From Pseudopyrenochaeta lycopersici (lineage: Eukaryota; Ascomycota; Dothideomycetes; Pleosporales; Pseudopyrenochaetaceae), in the NCBI GenBank assembly GCA_003313425.1, contig NHZP01000004.1, positions 1,426,001 to 1,490,000 of the forward strand: a stretch of 64,000 nucleotides of DNA. Reading direction: 5' to 3'. The position numbers were made by a program, and so were the translations under genes. Within the stretch, counting starts at the first letter, position 1. The number at the start of each line of letters is the position of its first letter. Below, one piece after another: positions 1-11,783 of this stretch. The notes beneath the pieces were generated by a model, which was not told the origin of the DNA, searched no databases, and saw only the letters and a program-made list of their open reading frames with translations.

Positions 1-1215
1 GCAGACGGGGAACATGAGAACTGCGTATCGCAGCGCGACGCGTCCATTCTGGGCGGGGTTCACCCATGCTAGCATACGGTACCCAGCGTTCTTGTACTCC
101 TCGCGAATGGACCAGCTTAAGGCGTTGAAGTGTGGGAATTGCCATGCGAAGAGCAGGCCGGCACACAACCATCCGCCAGCGGAGCCCTCGCCGAACAGCA
201 GCTCTTCCCATGTTCCGTCATGTGCATACTGGCTCGCCGCTGCTGTCCAGCCCATCAGCGGTGGGATGCCTCCAACTATTGCACCAACCCATGTGTTGAG
301 CACAGACATCCGCTTCATCGGCGTGTATATGCCCGCGTAGAGAAGGATGTTTGCTGCGCCGAGGAAGGCAGTCGTGGGATTGACGCCATAGTACAGTGCA
401 CCGACGCCTGCCACGCCGCAAGTGACGGCAAAGACAATTGCGCCCCGAGGGCTGATTAGCTTGCGCACAAGCGGGCGATTCCGTGTCCGGCTCATCTGAG
501 CATCATACTTGGGCTCCATAAGCATGTTGAAAGCATTTGCAGACGCCGAACAAAGCGCGGTGCCAGAGGTGAGGAACAGCAGTGTGAGGGTGGAGAGCGA
601 TGAGGTGGACGTTGCTGCAGGCGCAAGCAACTCGGGTACGGGGTACAATGAATACGCAGCAGTCGCAGTAAGGACTACAAGGAAGGAAAGTCGCGGCTTC
701 GATAACGAGAGGTAGGTGGTGAAGACGCGCTTGAGTGACTTCTGTGGGAGACTTGACGATATGGTTGCCAGCTTTGACGACGCGTCTGGCGCAATAGGAT
801 ATGATGTTTCTGCGTCTTCTGCTGCCTGCTCTTTTGCCTTCTTCCTCCGCCTATGTGGGAGCACCTCTTCCGGTGTAGCTGCTGTATCTTTGGCTGCTGC
901 TTGCCCTATCCCCGGCCTGACAGCGGCAATTGAGCTCTGCAGTTCTCGCCTCGAGCTCCAGAAAGCCTCCTTCAGGATGGGGTTTGCCCGAAAATAATCT
1001 TTGCTGAAGGCGGTCCGGCTCTTGCCAGCAGCTACCGCAATCTGTTTATGCGACGGGATGGTAGTAAACGGGTGCCGCGCAGGTATTGGCGTCTTTGCGA
1101 GCTTTCGCCAGCATCGTGAGCAAACTGAATTTGCATCTCGAATCGATATTGGCCGCGAGACCGCCGGTCGAAGGCTCATGGCGACGTGGGATAGGCCTTC
1201 AACATGCCCACGCAT
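1..1215 (-). CDS. COX10: Protoheme IX farnesyltransferase, partial (C-terminus beyond window)
   Basis: Converts haem B to haem O by adding a farnesyl group, the first step toward haem A for cytochrome c oxidase; an integral protein of the inner mitochondrial membrane. One uninterrupted minus-strand frame runs from an ATG at 1215 (a second ATG at 1179 is equally possible) to the left edge, so about 405 residues are present and the 3' end is missing. The N-terminal ~150 residues are Arg/Ser/Ala-rich, as expected for a mitochondrial presequence plus linker. The UbiA-type core follows: the Asn/Asp-rich site reads N-x-L-M-E-P-K-Y-D-A-Q-M-S-R-T-R-N-R-P, then several hydrophobic helices (GVGALYYGVNP, ILLYAGIYTPMKR) and the family motif FAWQFPHFNALSW. 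No intron is seen in the part present. It is divergent from the next gene across a 515 bp gap. Confidence 0.93.
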   Translation of the reverse strand, partial: MRGHVEGLSHVAMSLRPAVSRPISIRDANSVCSRCWRKLAKTPIPARHPFTTIPSHKQIAVAAGKSRTAFSKDYFRANPILKEAFWSSRRELQSSIAAVRPGIGQAAAKDTAATPEEVLPHRRRKKAKEQAAEDAETSYPIAPDASSKLATISSSLPQKSLKRVFTTYLSLSKPRLSFLVVLTATAAYSLYPVPELLAPAATSTSSLSTLTLLFLTSGTALCSASANAFNMLMEPKYDAQMSRTRNRPLVRKLISPRGAIVFAVTCGVAGVGALYYGVNPTTAFLGAANILLYAGIYTPMKRMSVLNTWVGAIVGGIPPLMGWTAAASQYAHDGTWEELLFGEGSAGGWLCAGLLFAWQFPHFNALSWSIREEYKNAGYRMLAWVNPAQNGRVALRYAVLMFPVC

Positions 1216-1730
1216 GAGGTGATACTTTTTGGATGCGACCCATGCCAAGCCGAGGCGGACCGACCATGCTCTGTCCAGTCAGGCGATGGATGTTACCACT
1301 AAGCATACAAGTCCCAACGTCAATACCCACTAAGCATAAGAGTACGTTCAATCCAATCAGGAAAACAGGATTCTCTTGCTTCTTCTGTGCTCGGCTGGAT
1401 TCCCTCAATAATCGATGGGTTAGCATGTCCATGCTGGGATGTATCATAAAGTCCGAGGCTGAGAACGATCATGTCCTGCAACTCAAGGCGCGCTCCGCGG
1501 TTCATGACGAGAATCAACTCCGTCGCCGAATAGAATGCAGCGAGAGGCTACGACGCAATGCAACCCGTCAGCAACCTGCCTTATAGGACCAATCGCACAA
1601 GGCTGATCATGGCCCCCAACATATGCACCACGAGCGGCTGTGTAAGCTGTAGGAAGGCTACAGCTCTCGATGTTGGCTAGAATACCTCACCTGTAATTAA
1701 CAAACTATCGTTCACATACTTCAGTCTGAG
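1216..1730. other. Divergent intergenic region
   Basis: 515 bp between the start codons of COX10 (minus) and the coiled-coil gene (plus), so it should hold both promoters. Short open frames occur on both strands but show no family motif, and some lack an ATG. No TATA box was obvious. Confidence 0.6.
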
Positions 1731-4700
1731 ATGGCAGAAGTCATCGGAATCATTGCGTCTACACTCACCATTGGTGCGAGTGCAGCCCAATTGTCCCTTG
1801 CCCTCTTCAGCGTGGCCCAGACACTCAAGAATGCCCCAGGAGAGATAGCCGATATAGCAGAAGAGATACATCTACTTTCTCACAGCTTTCAAACGCTTGC
1901 GGACATCCTGGACATCCATCGAAACCTTTGCAAACCTGCATTATTTCGAAATACCAAAGCCATCCTATGGCGATATGACCAAGTTGAGACTGAATTAAAG
2001 AAATTGATTGCTACACCTGGGAAGTTGGCGAGGCTGAGATGGAGTATCCAAAAACCAAAGGCGAAAGGATTGTTGAAGAAGATCGAAGGTATTAAGACAG
2101 CTCTAGTGTTGCAGCTGAATATAATCCAACTGGCGAGAGAAGAAGGGACTCGACCGTACGCACTGGAAGTTGTCGTTTTCATCTTAATAATGAGCTTACA
2201 AGAAGCAGATATTCTAATAGTAATGCTACCATAAAAAGCAAGGCTCCTCCGAAATCGAACCGCTTCCGTAAGATCGTCGAGAGTGCCGTTCAAGCCAATC
2301 GACAAGTGGTAGAGAGTGCGCAACGTGAAGTTACCGAAGCGAGTACTTGGGAACGACGCAGCTTTGGCGGTCAAATAGATCTTTGGGAAGAAGACTCTTT
2401 TGACACCGCAACTTGGCTTTATCATCTTGTCTTTGGTACTGATGTCACACCTTCGCCAACGCCAAATCTACCAAAAGGTCGATCATACCAAGCTTCTGTG
2501 ACCGATGAAATTCTGGAGAACACGGATCAAATAGTTTGTCCTACGCCCAAAACTCCCAACATAACAATTGGAAGTACTGCAGCATCAGCGGACAAAGCTC
2601 TGATCGTGTGGAACCGACAAACAGAACCTAGCCTTGTGGTCGACAGACTGCTATTCTCGTGGACAACACTCTCCGCAGAACAGATTACCCTAAGCTCAAT
2701 CCGCCAAGATGGCGATGAATGGAGGGAAGGTTTCCTCAAAATGATTAAAGAAGCCAATGAGGTAGAGGAACACGAAGAACCAGTATTGGGCGAGTGGAGG
2801 CATCGGGCTGATGAGGCGGAGTCAGAAAGCGAAGACTTTCAAAGTGCTGAAGAGGAAAGCGTGGCGAATGACGACACAACAACTTTTGGACTCGACCGGC
2901 CTTTTGAGGGCAATGACGATATTAGCCGCACTCCTTACGCAAGCCCGTTCGATAAATTGGATGAATGGGACGTTAGACGGGAGGCAACTATCAATCGTCG
3001 AGCGGTACGGGATAGCAGGGAATATATGATGGACCGGAAGGCAAAGAATCGACCGTCACTTCGTGAACCGCGTGTCACATGGCAGACGAAAACTGCACCC
3101 ATACATCGCTCTAAATCTCATCATATTCCATCCCAAAGATACGGCGATCTGGCCGCCGGAAGCTCTAAACCTTCTGGGTCTAACAGAACAGAATCTAGAG
3201 TCCACACCATCTTGAGCGACCAGGCTTCCACGCCGTCAAACACCAGGCCAGTGCGGATTGGACTCACAGATACGTATTCTAATTATATACCAACAGCAGG
3301 ATACCCGAATGCTTTTGAATCGGGACCTGTTCCCCAACATTCTGGTTACAACTACCTCCCCCCGAGGCACAATCCTTTCTCCGTCCCTGATCTCCAATCG
3401 TATCCCAGCCGGCCACCAGTACAACAACCATTCCCTACTGGCCCGCAGTGGCCGCAAACATCTCCAGCTACGGCGCCAGTTCCCCCTGTATCACAGCCTA
3501 AAAAGGCCGCGTCAACACAACCCCCAGCGCCTAACCTGCCTGATAATTCAGCCAAGGAGGACGCTGTCATCGCTATGATAGCCGAATTACTGGAAAAACG
3601 AGGAAGAGCCTCGAACCCTGAGGTTGAAGACCCAAAATTTTCGAGGTTAGAGAAACTGTTACTTGCTCAACAAGAGCGCGACGCCCAGCTCGAACGAGAC
3701 AATGCTAAGGCAATAACTGAGGCGCAGCTGAAACAAATGATGGCTTCTCGTGAGAAGGATTATGAGAGAATAAAGCAATTAGAAACTTTCAACATGGAGC
3801 AGAGGGAGGGGCGACGGGATGCAGAAGCCAGATGGAAGGAAGAGCGGGCAATGCTGATTGAAAAAGCTGCGAAGCAAGCCCAGGAAGCAAAGGACCTTGC
3901 AGCTAAAGAGATCGCCGCGGCTCAATCGGCGGAGATAGCTGCACAGAAGTCTTTGAACTTGGCGAAGGCTGAGGCAGAAAAGAAGGCAAAAGATGAAGCA
4001 GAGACAAAAGCCGCCGAAGAAAAGAGGCGGATCGAGGATGATTACAGAAAAAGGATACAACATTATGACGAGCAAATTCGTGTCTTCCAGGCACAGCGGT
4101 CAATGCCAGAGCAAGATAATCAGCGTCCTGTGCGCCGAACTTGCATGACGGATGGAAATCGCAGTATCGACGTGACTGAATTTACGGCGGGCGGGAATAG
4201 TTCAACAATGCCACAGCCTTTCTCACCATTCAAGTTCTTCCAAGAGGCAATGTCTGGAGTAGATACGACCTTAGATAAAAGGGATGGTCGAATTCGGCCA
4301 CAACGAAGTCGCCATGATAGCTTCCGCAGTTCAACCGCCTCTTTACAATCCTCAAGGATATCACTAGCGACCGTGAGCACCTCAGACAGGGTACAAAAAT
4401 TACAGCAAATGATCGTCCTTCCATCCAAGGTAGATCGCGGCTCAGCAAAAATATCTCGAATGCAGACGACACTCGCGAAATCCGGGGTCGGAACTGTCTT
4501 TGAGGATCTCGAAGAAGTTGATTCGGGGCAACTTGTGCGATATGATGACACGGACGAGCAAGTGGTACGAAGCACAATATTCTGGGAGGCTCCAATTCTC
4601 AGTTTGGGGAGCGAGCTCTTGCTGACAATGAGGCGAGCTGGATGGAGACCAGCGTATATTCGGAGCTCAGGTGAATATTGTGCATTGATTGTATTTTGAT

Positions 4701-5501
4701 GCGACTAACACAACACAGATGCTGGACAAACGTATTTCCTCGGTAACCAGCCTGTACACTCGTATTTCTTTCGACCAGACTACAACCCACAATTCTTGCC
4801 GTCAACAACAGCCTCGACGACAAATTCTATCATTATTAGTAAGGGTTTGGTCGAGGAATATGCCCTGATTGAGCTTGGCTTTCAATTCCAGTCCACTGAT
4901 GTTAGCACTTACATTTTGGACGGCAGGCTAACGTTCGTAAGTGAAAATGACGTCTCTGTTTAGATCAAGGCTGACTATATATCAGGGTGACATTGAAGCG
5001 CTCATAGAGAGATCATTTCTGATGAAGGAGAATAACTTCCGTCGATTACATCGGCAGCTCCAGTGGCACTACAACAGTAATTCAGAATCTCCTAAAGCTA
5101 CGTATAAGAAGAACTATGAAAGTTCGCTAGCTTCTAAGGCTTCCATGTCTTTAGCTGGAAGTTGTTCAACCTGCGGAGATGCCGATACAGAAATACAAAA
5201 CGAAGATACCTCCACCGTTTCAGACGTGGGTCAACCCGGCATCCGCGACCTGGACCAATTTCGGCTCCCTGATTCTGAAGGCTCTGAACACTCTACGAGT
5301 TCTGGAGATTCTGGGAATGAAGACATGCCCACTCTGAATAGAGACGATACATCAGTCAATTCACCTTCTGTGGCTTCCTATTCATCCAAGTCTACCAATC
5401 CATTTCGCCGACATATGGAAAAACCAAAACCAAGCATCGATCTGAACGAAAGGCTGCAAGGTATGGTGCAGAGTATTTGGGACGACCCAATGTTGTTTTG
5501 A
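1731..5501 (+). CDS. STAND-type fungal N-terminal domain protein with long disordered region and coiled coil
   Basis: Four exons: 1731-2155, about 2209-4670, 4719-4936, 4986-5501, giving about 1206 residues. Intron 1 starts at GTACGC (2156); its acceptor could be 2202, 2205, 2208 or 2220, all in frame. Introns 2 and 3 have clear CTAAC and CTGAC branch sites. Residues 1-140 (MAEVIGIIASTLTIGASAAQ..., then helical LLSHSFQTLADIL) resemble the fungal N-terminal domain that heads many NACHT/STAND proteins, but no P-loop NTPase follows. The middle is Ser/Pro/Gln-rich and probably disordered. A long Glu/Lys/Ala coiled coil is coded by about 3600-4110. The C-terminus holds a compact segment (GQTYFLGNQPVHSYFF, then ILDGRLTFGDIEALIER) and an acidic Ser-rich tail. 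The function is unknown; a signalling adaptor is only an inference. I am confident in the exons, much less in the role. Confidence 0.72.
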
Positions 5502-6701
5502 ACGAGCGGAGCCACCGTTCGATCGGCTGGCGGAAATCCACAATACAACCTAAACCCCCCAGGACTTGGTACTTTTGCAGCCTAGTTTCTTGATGTCGCA
5601 CCAGCAACGCCCCTATTTCTACAAAGTCCAGTCCTTCCAAATTGAAGACCACATTGTGTCATCATCTGGTTGTTGACCCTTTTTTCTTGGACATGCCCAC
5701 CATACGGACAATGAGCATGCTCTTATCGTCATCATATCCTTCAAGGTAACATCGCAGAACGAACAATTGATCTACGCGACGCGTTGAACCCAGCAGCTAC
5801 GAGAGGTAAGGAGCTGAGACTTAGCTTTTCGGTGGTCAGCTTCACGATGCTCTCCTAGCAGCTGCAAGACCTTCACGAGCTTGAACTTTCAGCAAATGCA
5901 TCCATTCTCTATCACCTTTCACTTTCTTCTTCAACCTCAGTCTCGTCCACCAACTACACTGTTTCCTCAGGACTCCAGGTCTCTTAATTGGAGGAAGTTA
6001 GCGAATAATTCTGGAGTTCCTATAGTTTTAGGCCATGATCGTTTTGACAGTCTTCACGACTAACTACTTTGTTGTAGTTAGACCCCGAGGATCCAGGTAT
6101 AAAGATCGTCTGGCCGGAAGTCATAGGAGATCCACCTCAACATTTTGTAAACAATTGTAACAAATAAGTTTCTCTTTTTCGTACACTTCATCATTCGACT
6201 GCTGTGACGACGTTAAAGCTACCCCACCTAACGCGTGTTGGTTCCGATGAATTCCTCAAATTCCGCATCTGACGTCATACCCCTTTCTAAAAAGTCACCC
6301 TACCATACTTTACTTTTACTTTTTAATATTCGCACTCGCTTCGATTGCTGCCACCGTCATAGGTAAGTCTCGTACCGCGTGAACGTCTCGTTGAACGGGT
6401 CAAACATTTAGTTGAACGTGGCGCTAGTTGAGGCGTGAAGAAGGCCCGAACATCTCTCCGCCACAGATCCAGGCCCCAAAGGCCAACCATTCTCTCCACT
6501 GTTTCAAGACTTTCAGCCCCTTACGTAGGTCGGGTTCGCTTGCTTGGTCGCTTCAATAGGCTGGTACCGCTTGCGCTCGCAAAACAGGCCTCTTCCGATG
6601 CAAGTCTTACCGAAACGATTATCTCTGAGATCACCACCTTTCACACATTGCAGATGGCAATTGTGTCAGTTCATCTGCTATTTACTTAGGTTGTTGCTGC
6701 A
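5502..6701. other. Intergenic region upstream of the histidine kinase
   Basis: 1.2 kb without a convincing gene. The stretch nearest 6702 probably contains the kinase promoter and 5' UTR. A GTAAGT at about 6364 could be the donor of a 5' UTR intron. Open frames here are short and have no recognisable motifs. Confidence 0.5.
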
Positions 6702-9700
6702 ATGGAGGATCCGCTCATTCCAATGCACCCTCCTACATCCGTCCGCGACTGGCGCAGGGAACGCGATGTCTTCAATCTTTACGCCGCCTTTCGGAACATA
6801 CCACGGATCGACAATCTCGGTTGCTCCCCGGATACACACTCATTTCCCAGCGACTTCGTTCCGAAACCAGCAACAGATGCTTCTTTGGCGGCATTTTCCC
6901 AACTGGCTGCCATGCGGTTACAAGCCCAGCGAAGCATGATCAGTTTACTCGATGACCAGTACCAGTATATCTTGGCTGAAGCCACGCCAAAGACTTCATT
7001 ACGATTTGACTCACCCCTGAACAAGAATCTTGATATCTTGCTTGGTAACGTTCGAATCCCGCGCAATTGGGGCCTCTGCGAGCGAGTGCTCGATGCATCA
7101 GCCCTAGATGAAGGAGATCCAGGAATTATCATCATCAAAGACCTCTCCCAGAGTCCACAACATGAAAACCGTTCTTACGTTAAGGAAGGCCCTCAATTCC
7201 GGTTTTACGCTGGTGTTCCTCTTCGAAGTCCAACTGGCGCAATCGTGGGATCAATGTGCATATTTGATGGGCCTGAGAGAAACGGGATGTCAGCAGATGA
7301 CATTGTGTATCTGCAAGACCTTGCTGCTACGGTCATGGAGTATTTGATCACATATAATGTTAGGGATCAGCAACGGCGAGGGGCAGAAGGGCTACATGGT
7401 CTGTTATCGTTCGCTGAAGGTGCTGAAGGGACTATGGAACTGAAAGAGTATGGCAAGGTATATTCATCACAAATTCGGTCGCGGAAGACGCAACTTCAAG
7501 AGTGGGACAGAGTTGATATGCGAAAATCCAAGGAGCACAGGCAAGAAGATTCAGCTCAAGCTCAAGCTCAAGCTACCCAGCCGCGGCAGGCGTCTGTTTC
7601 GCCACAGCGAGGGTCATCAGAAAGGCGTTATTCTGCTAGTGATTTACAAGACAAGATGCTCCCAAACACTACTAGACATTTGTTCTCACGGGCTGCCGAT
7701 ATTATGTGCCGATCGAATGACATGGACGGTATTATGTTCCTGGATGCCTCTGTCGCGGCCAGTGCTTTCAATGGTGGGGAAGAGTCACCTACCCAAGCAC
7801 GGTGAGTGCAGCCATTATCAAACAAGGCCAATGTATCGTTAATTCTCTCAAATCGCCCACACACTGACTATTTTGAGCAAGTAGCGGAAAATTGTGTCAA
7901 ATACTTGGCTTCGCAACCGGGGATAAATGCAGTCTCACAAACGATGTTATGCCAATCGATATAATACCTGACGAGGGAACCTTTTCATGGCTGTTAAAAC
8001 ACTACCCTGGTGGGTACAGTTTGGATTGCGACGATGCCCAAGCTATGTCGTGGGCTGACGATGGTGTCACGTTTAATCCCTCATCAAGCCCACAAGAATG
8101 TACGTGGATCCACATACTATATGACGAAACATTTGTTTCAAGACCATTGCAAGTACTTTGCGGAATTCTCCAATCACAACACTCTATATGCATGATTATA
8201 CAAAGTACTCCAAGTACTCCAAGTGCTATCTGAGCTAGTGATACTTCACCGCGTTCCTTTCAGTTCACTCCTCAATCTGTCATACTAACGAGCTATAGCT
8301 GGCACCACGGATCAAACAGAGCTGGACGCAACGAAGCAACGAGCAGAGCATGTGTTGAAAGTCAAGACACACATTCCTAACATAAAAAGTGCACTGTTCT
8401 TACCACTATGGGACTACGAGCGGAATCGTTGGTTTGCTGGATGCTTTTGCTGGTCGACGAGAGCTGAAAGAAATCTGAATGGGCCAGTGGAACTGCCCTT
8501 TTTGAAGATTTTCGGACATTCGATCATGCAAGAGGTTGCTAAAATAGATGCGGTCCACACCAACCACACAAAGACAACGTTCCTGTCGTCACTTTCACAT
8601 GAATTGCGTTCTCCGCTTGTACGTATCAGCCATGTGCATATCATTTGTTAGATATACACTGACTCCGTACTTCCACCTCTAGCATGGTATTCTCGGTTCC
8701 ACGCAATTAATGCGACATACATCCCTGGATAGTTTCCAGTCCAGTATGGTCAACGCCATCACAGTTTGTGGAAGAACGTTGCTCGAGACTGTACAGCATC
8801 TGCTAGATCATGCGGAACGTAGAGAACCTGGCCAGCGTTATTCTACGAAGTCTTATCCGAACGAAAACACAATCTGTATCGCCTCTGTTCCGCCAGCATT
8901 AGATCTGTCTCCCAAGCAAAATCCCTCAACCTCTTTTTGTAACATAGGTCTTGTTACAGAAGAGGTAGTTGAAACGATGTTTCTTGGACAGGCTCGGTTT
9001 GATGTCTCTTTGACTGGAGACGAAGTTCCGGGTAATCCTGTGATTCCGTCTTCTAACACTGAAATTGCTCGACGAAGGACACGCTTTGTCATTGTCGATA
9101 TAGCGGATTACATGAACTTGGACTTCGCCATTTCTGCCAGTTCGTATGGTAGAATTGTCATGAATCTGCTCGGGAACGCGTTAAAATTCACCGAACGCGG
9201 TTACATCCTCGTCTGGCTTCGGTCTGACCCCACAGATGAATCAAAAGCCTCTGTAACGCTCAAGATCAACGATTCGGGAATTGGTATGCCTAGTGACTTC
9301 CTTTGTAACCAAGCCTTTGAACCGTTTCGGAAGCGCAATCAACATACAGCAGGTACCGGTGTGGGGCTCAATGTCGTTAAACGAATCCTGGAAGATGTCG
9401 GCGGCTCAATCGAGATTTCTAGCCAGCCCAATAAAGGCACGGAAGTCACGCTTAACTTATCATTCGATCGATTTCAGAGAGGAGAGGGCGTTGGCTCACC
9501 ATACGACGCAGCCATCATCAATCTCTCACAATTGAAAAGCCGAAAAATCTGTATACTTCACACCAAAATGCCTGACGAGAATAGCTCTCTTGATGAAGTA
9601 CAACATTGGGAGATGCTAAAGCACTATATAAGTGCTTTATCTTCGACTTTACGAGAGGAACTCAAGATGATTGTTACACAGACAAGCGATTGGGACGGAC

Positions 9701-10644
9701 ATGATGAGTCTGACATTGTCATATGCCCAGAAGTATCGTTCGAATGTCTGCAGACAATCCGAACTGCATCACATCAAAGACCTCCAGCTACACTGCTCAT
9801 CGCTATGGACACTATAGAAGCAGAGACATTGCGCTGCGACGCCAGAGTAACGAGTCCAGAGTCGGTCGTCGAAATAATGACACAACCGTATGTATTCTGT
9901 CTTGCAAGCTGGTCAAGGTGACTGACAGGAAATAGGTGCGGCCCCTTGAAGCTTGGTGCGGTTCTGAGGCAGTGTCTACAACGGTACGACAGGACGACTT
10001 CAAATTTAGCCGAGAAATCAGATCTATCCTCCAAATATTCTAGTAACATGAGCGGCGCTCAGTTGGTTCCCGAAATTGGCCGTCAACTTGGATCACATCC
10101 TCCTTTGGCATTCCGAGCAAAGCAGGATGCACCCATTGAGAAGATCCCTCCTGCTGTTACAATTAGTTCACAATCTTCGGGGGTACTAAACAGTGAGGCT
10201 TCCGCCTCTCCACCGCCAAATGCCCAGCGAGTCTTGATTGTAGATGACAACGCGATTAACCGTAAGCTACTCTCTATATTCATGAAAAAACGCAAAGTCA
10301 CTTTCAAAGAAGCAAGCGACGGACTGCAGGCTTCAGAAACATATCGGGATGCCGATGGGACTTTCGATATTGTTCTGATGGACATATCTATGCCGGTCAT
10401 GGATGGAATGACGAGTACACGCCTGATTCGCGAACATGAGAATAAGCACAACCTCAAGCCAGCCCATATCATCGCCTTGACAGGCTTGACGTCCGCAAGT
10501 GCAAAGTTGGAGGCGTGGTCGAGTGGTGTTGATGACTTTCTCACCAAGCCAGTAGACTTCAAGAAGCTGGAGAGCTTGATGACGGCAGGAAGGGGGGGAA
10601 TAGGAACAGGGTTCCTGAAAGAGCAGGAAAGGAATGCAACGTGA
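6702..10644 (+). CDS. GAF-domain hybrid histidine kinase
   Basis: A sensor kinase that should autophosphorylate on His and pass the phosphate to its own receiver Asp, then to the HPt/response-regulator branch. Five exons: 6702-7801, 7885-8099, 8299-8618, 8683-9887, 9936-10644, giving 1182 residues. A GAF domain lies near residues 55-215 (FRFYAGVPLRSPTGAIVGSM). The HisKA H-box is FLSSLSHELRSPLHG with His539, split by intron 3. The ATPase has its N-box (NLLGNALKFTERG, Asn710), G1 (NDSGIGMP), F-box (AFEPF) and G2 (GTGVGLNVVKRIL). The receiver (about 1048-1165) keeps VDDN, the phospho-acceptor Asp1096 (LMDISMPVMDG), ALTG and LTKP. No transmembrane helix is seen, so it is probably cytosolic. The segment from about 275 to 310 is Gln/Ala-rich. 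The signal sensed is unknown. I do not assign a fungal HHK group number. Confidence 0.93.
8203..8226. repeat. Short direct repeat inside a kinase-gene intron
   Basis: AAGTACTCC occurs twice in tandem and is followed by a partial third copy (AAGTGC), inside the long (199 nt) second intron of the histidine kinase gene. Confidence 0.6.
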
Positions 10645-11783
10645 CTACAAGCATGAAGCTAGGCCAAAATGATTATCGCCCTTCGCGGACATAAAAGAGA
10701 GCAAATATTTCCAGGGTGGCTGATTGGGGCATGTACCACTGAAACTCTAGCCTTGCATCAGACTTTGTTACCCACGATCAAAATTCAGAAGCCTATATTC
10801 CTAGAGTCTGCCTTTGGGGCTTGGACAGTCCTCCCGCAAGACACGTAGGAAAGTGTATAGCAGCCACTTTAGACGGCAGAAACGTTCGCAAGAAGTATAG
10901 ATCGTACATCTATCCAGCAACAATAAAGCTCATCTTGGGCTGTGAGAGTACAAATACAACGAACAAGGCCACACTATACAGCAACTTGCAGAAAGCGTGG
11001 AAGCAGAGGACAGAATACATGAGAGTGGACCACCTATCACGGCCGATGCTCGGCCAAGCGGATAGCTTGGAGCAGCCGCTGTTGGAAAGATGCTCAAAGT
11101 AGGCTGCGTGTTAATGTCACAGCACAGCGCCCGTTGTCATCTTTCTATATAGCCTGTTGCTTTCAATTTCCATTAAGCAATGACAAAGGAACGCATGGAT
11201 TCTGGGTGCTTCTCTTGTCCATCTTTGGAGATTCTAGACAAAGTGTATCGCAAACAGTACTGAATGTCGAAATGTGCACACCTTGTGTAGCTTAGAACAT
11301 AATTCTGATATATTGCTGTCGAACGTAATGTATATGGCCCTGATGCCCATGTTCCGCTGTGATATCATATCCCCAGCAATATCAACACGTATATAGATCG
11401 TGATCGCGAGAGTGCGGTATTAGACACCGTCCAGTTTATTGAATCAGAGATGCCATCAAAGCGTCCGTTTGGTAACAAGGTGTGTGTGCCGAACGCAGAA
11501 GTCATGCACCCCTCCGTCTCTACCAACGAACCACTTAAGCCCGGCGAAGGGAGAGTTCAAAGGCGGATAGGGAGGGCTGCTCAGCGGGTACACGCTAGGC
11601 TTTCATCATCTTTGAAAGGGTTAGTATAACATAAGGGTTATGACCGAAGGTGGTGGCTTACTTGAGTTAAACTGGAAGGATAAAGAAGAAAAGTGGTGGT
11701 TGTGGGATACGGGAAGTTTTTGAGGCGCTGTGAGCTTGGGCCACAGCTTGGCGCGAATTCGAGATTTGGCTGCACAGCATCGA
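10645..11783. other. Intergenic region
   Basis: 1.14 kb between the kinase stop and the aspartyl-tRNA synthetase start. No gene is convincing. On the minus strand a 36-residue frame (ATG at 11020, stop at 10910-10912) codes a hydrophobic stretch but has no other support. Confidence 0.5.

Noticed and set aside
10821..11102. Plus-strand 93-codon frame after the kinase gene
   Set aside because: Begins with TTG, has no domain, and composition is not gene-like.
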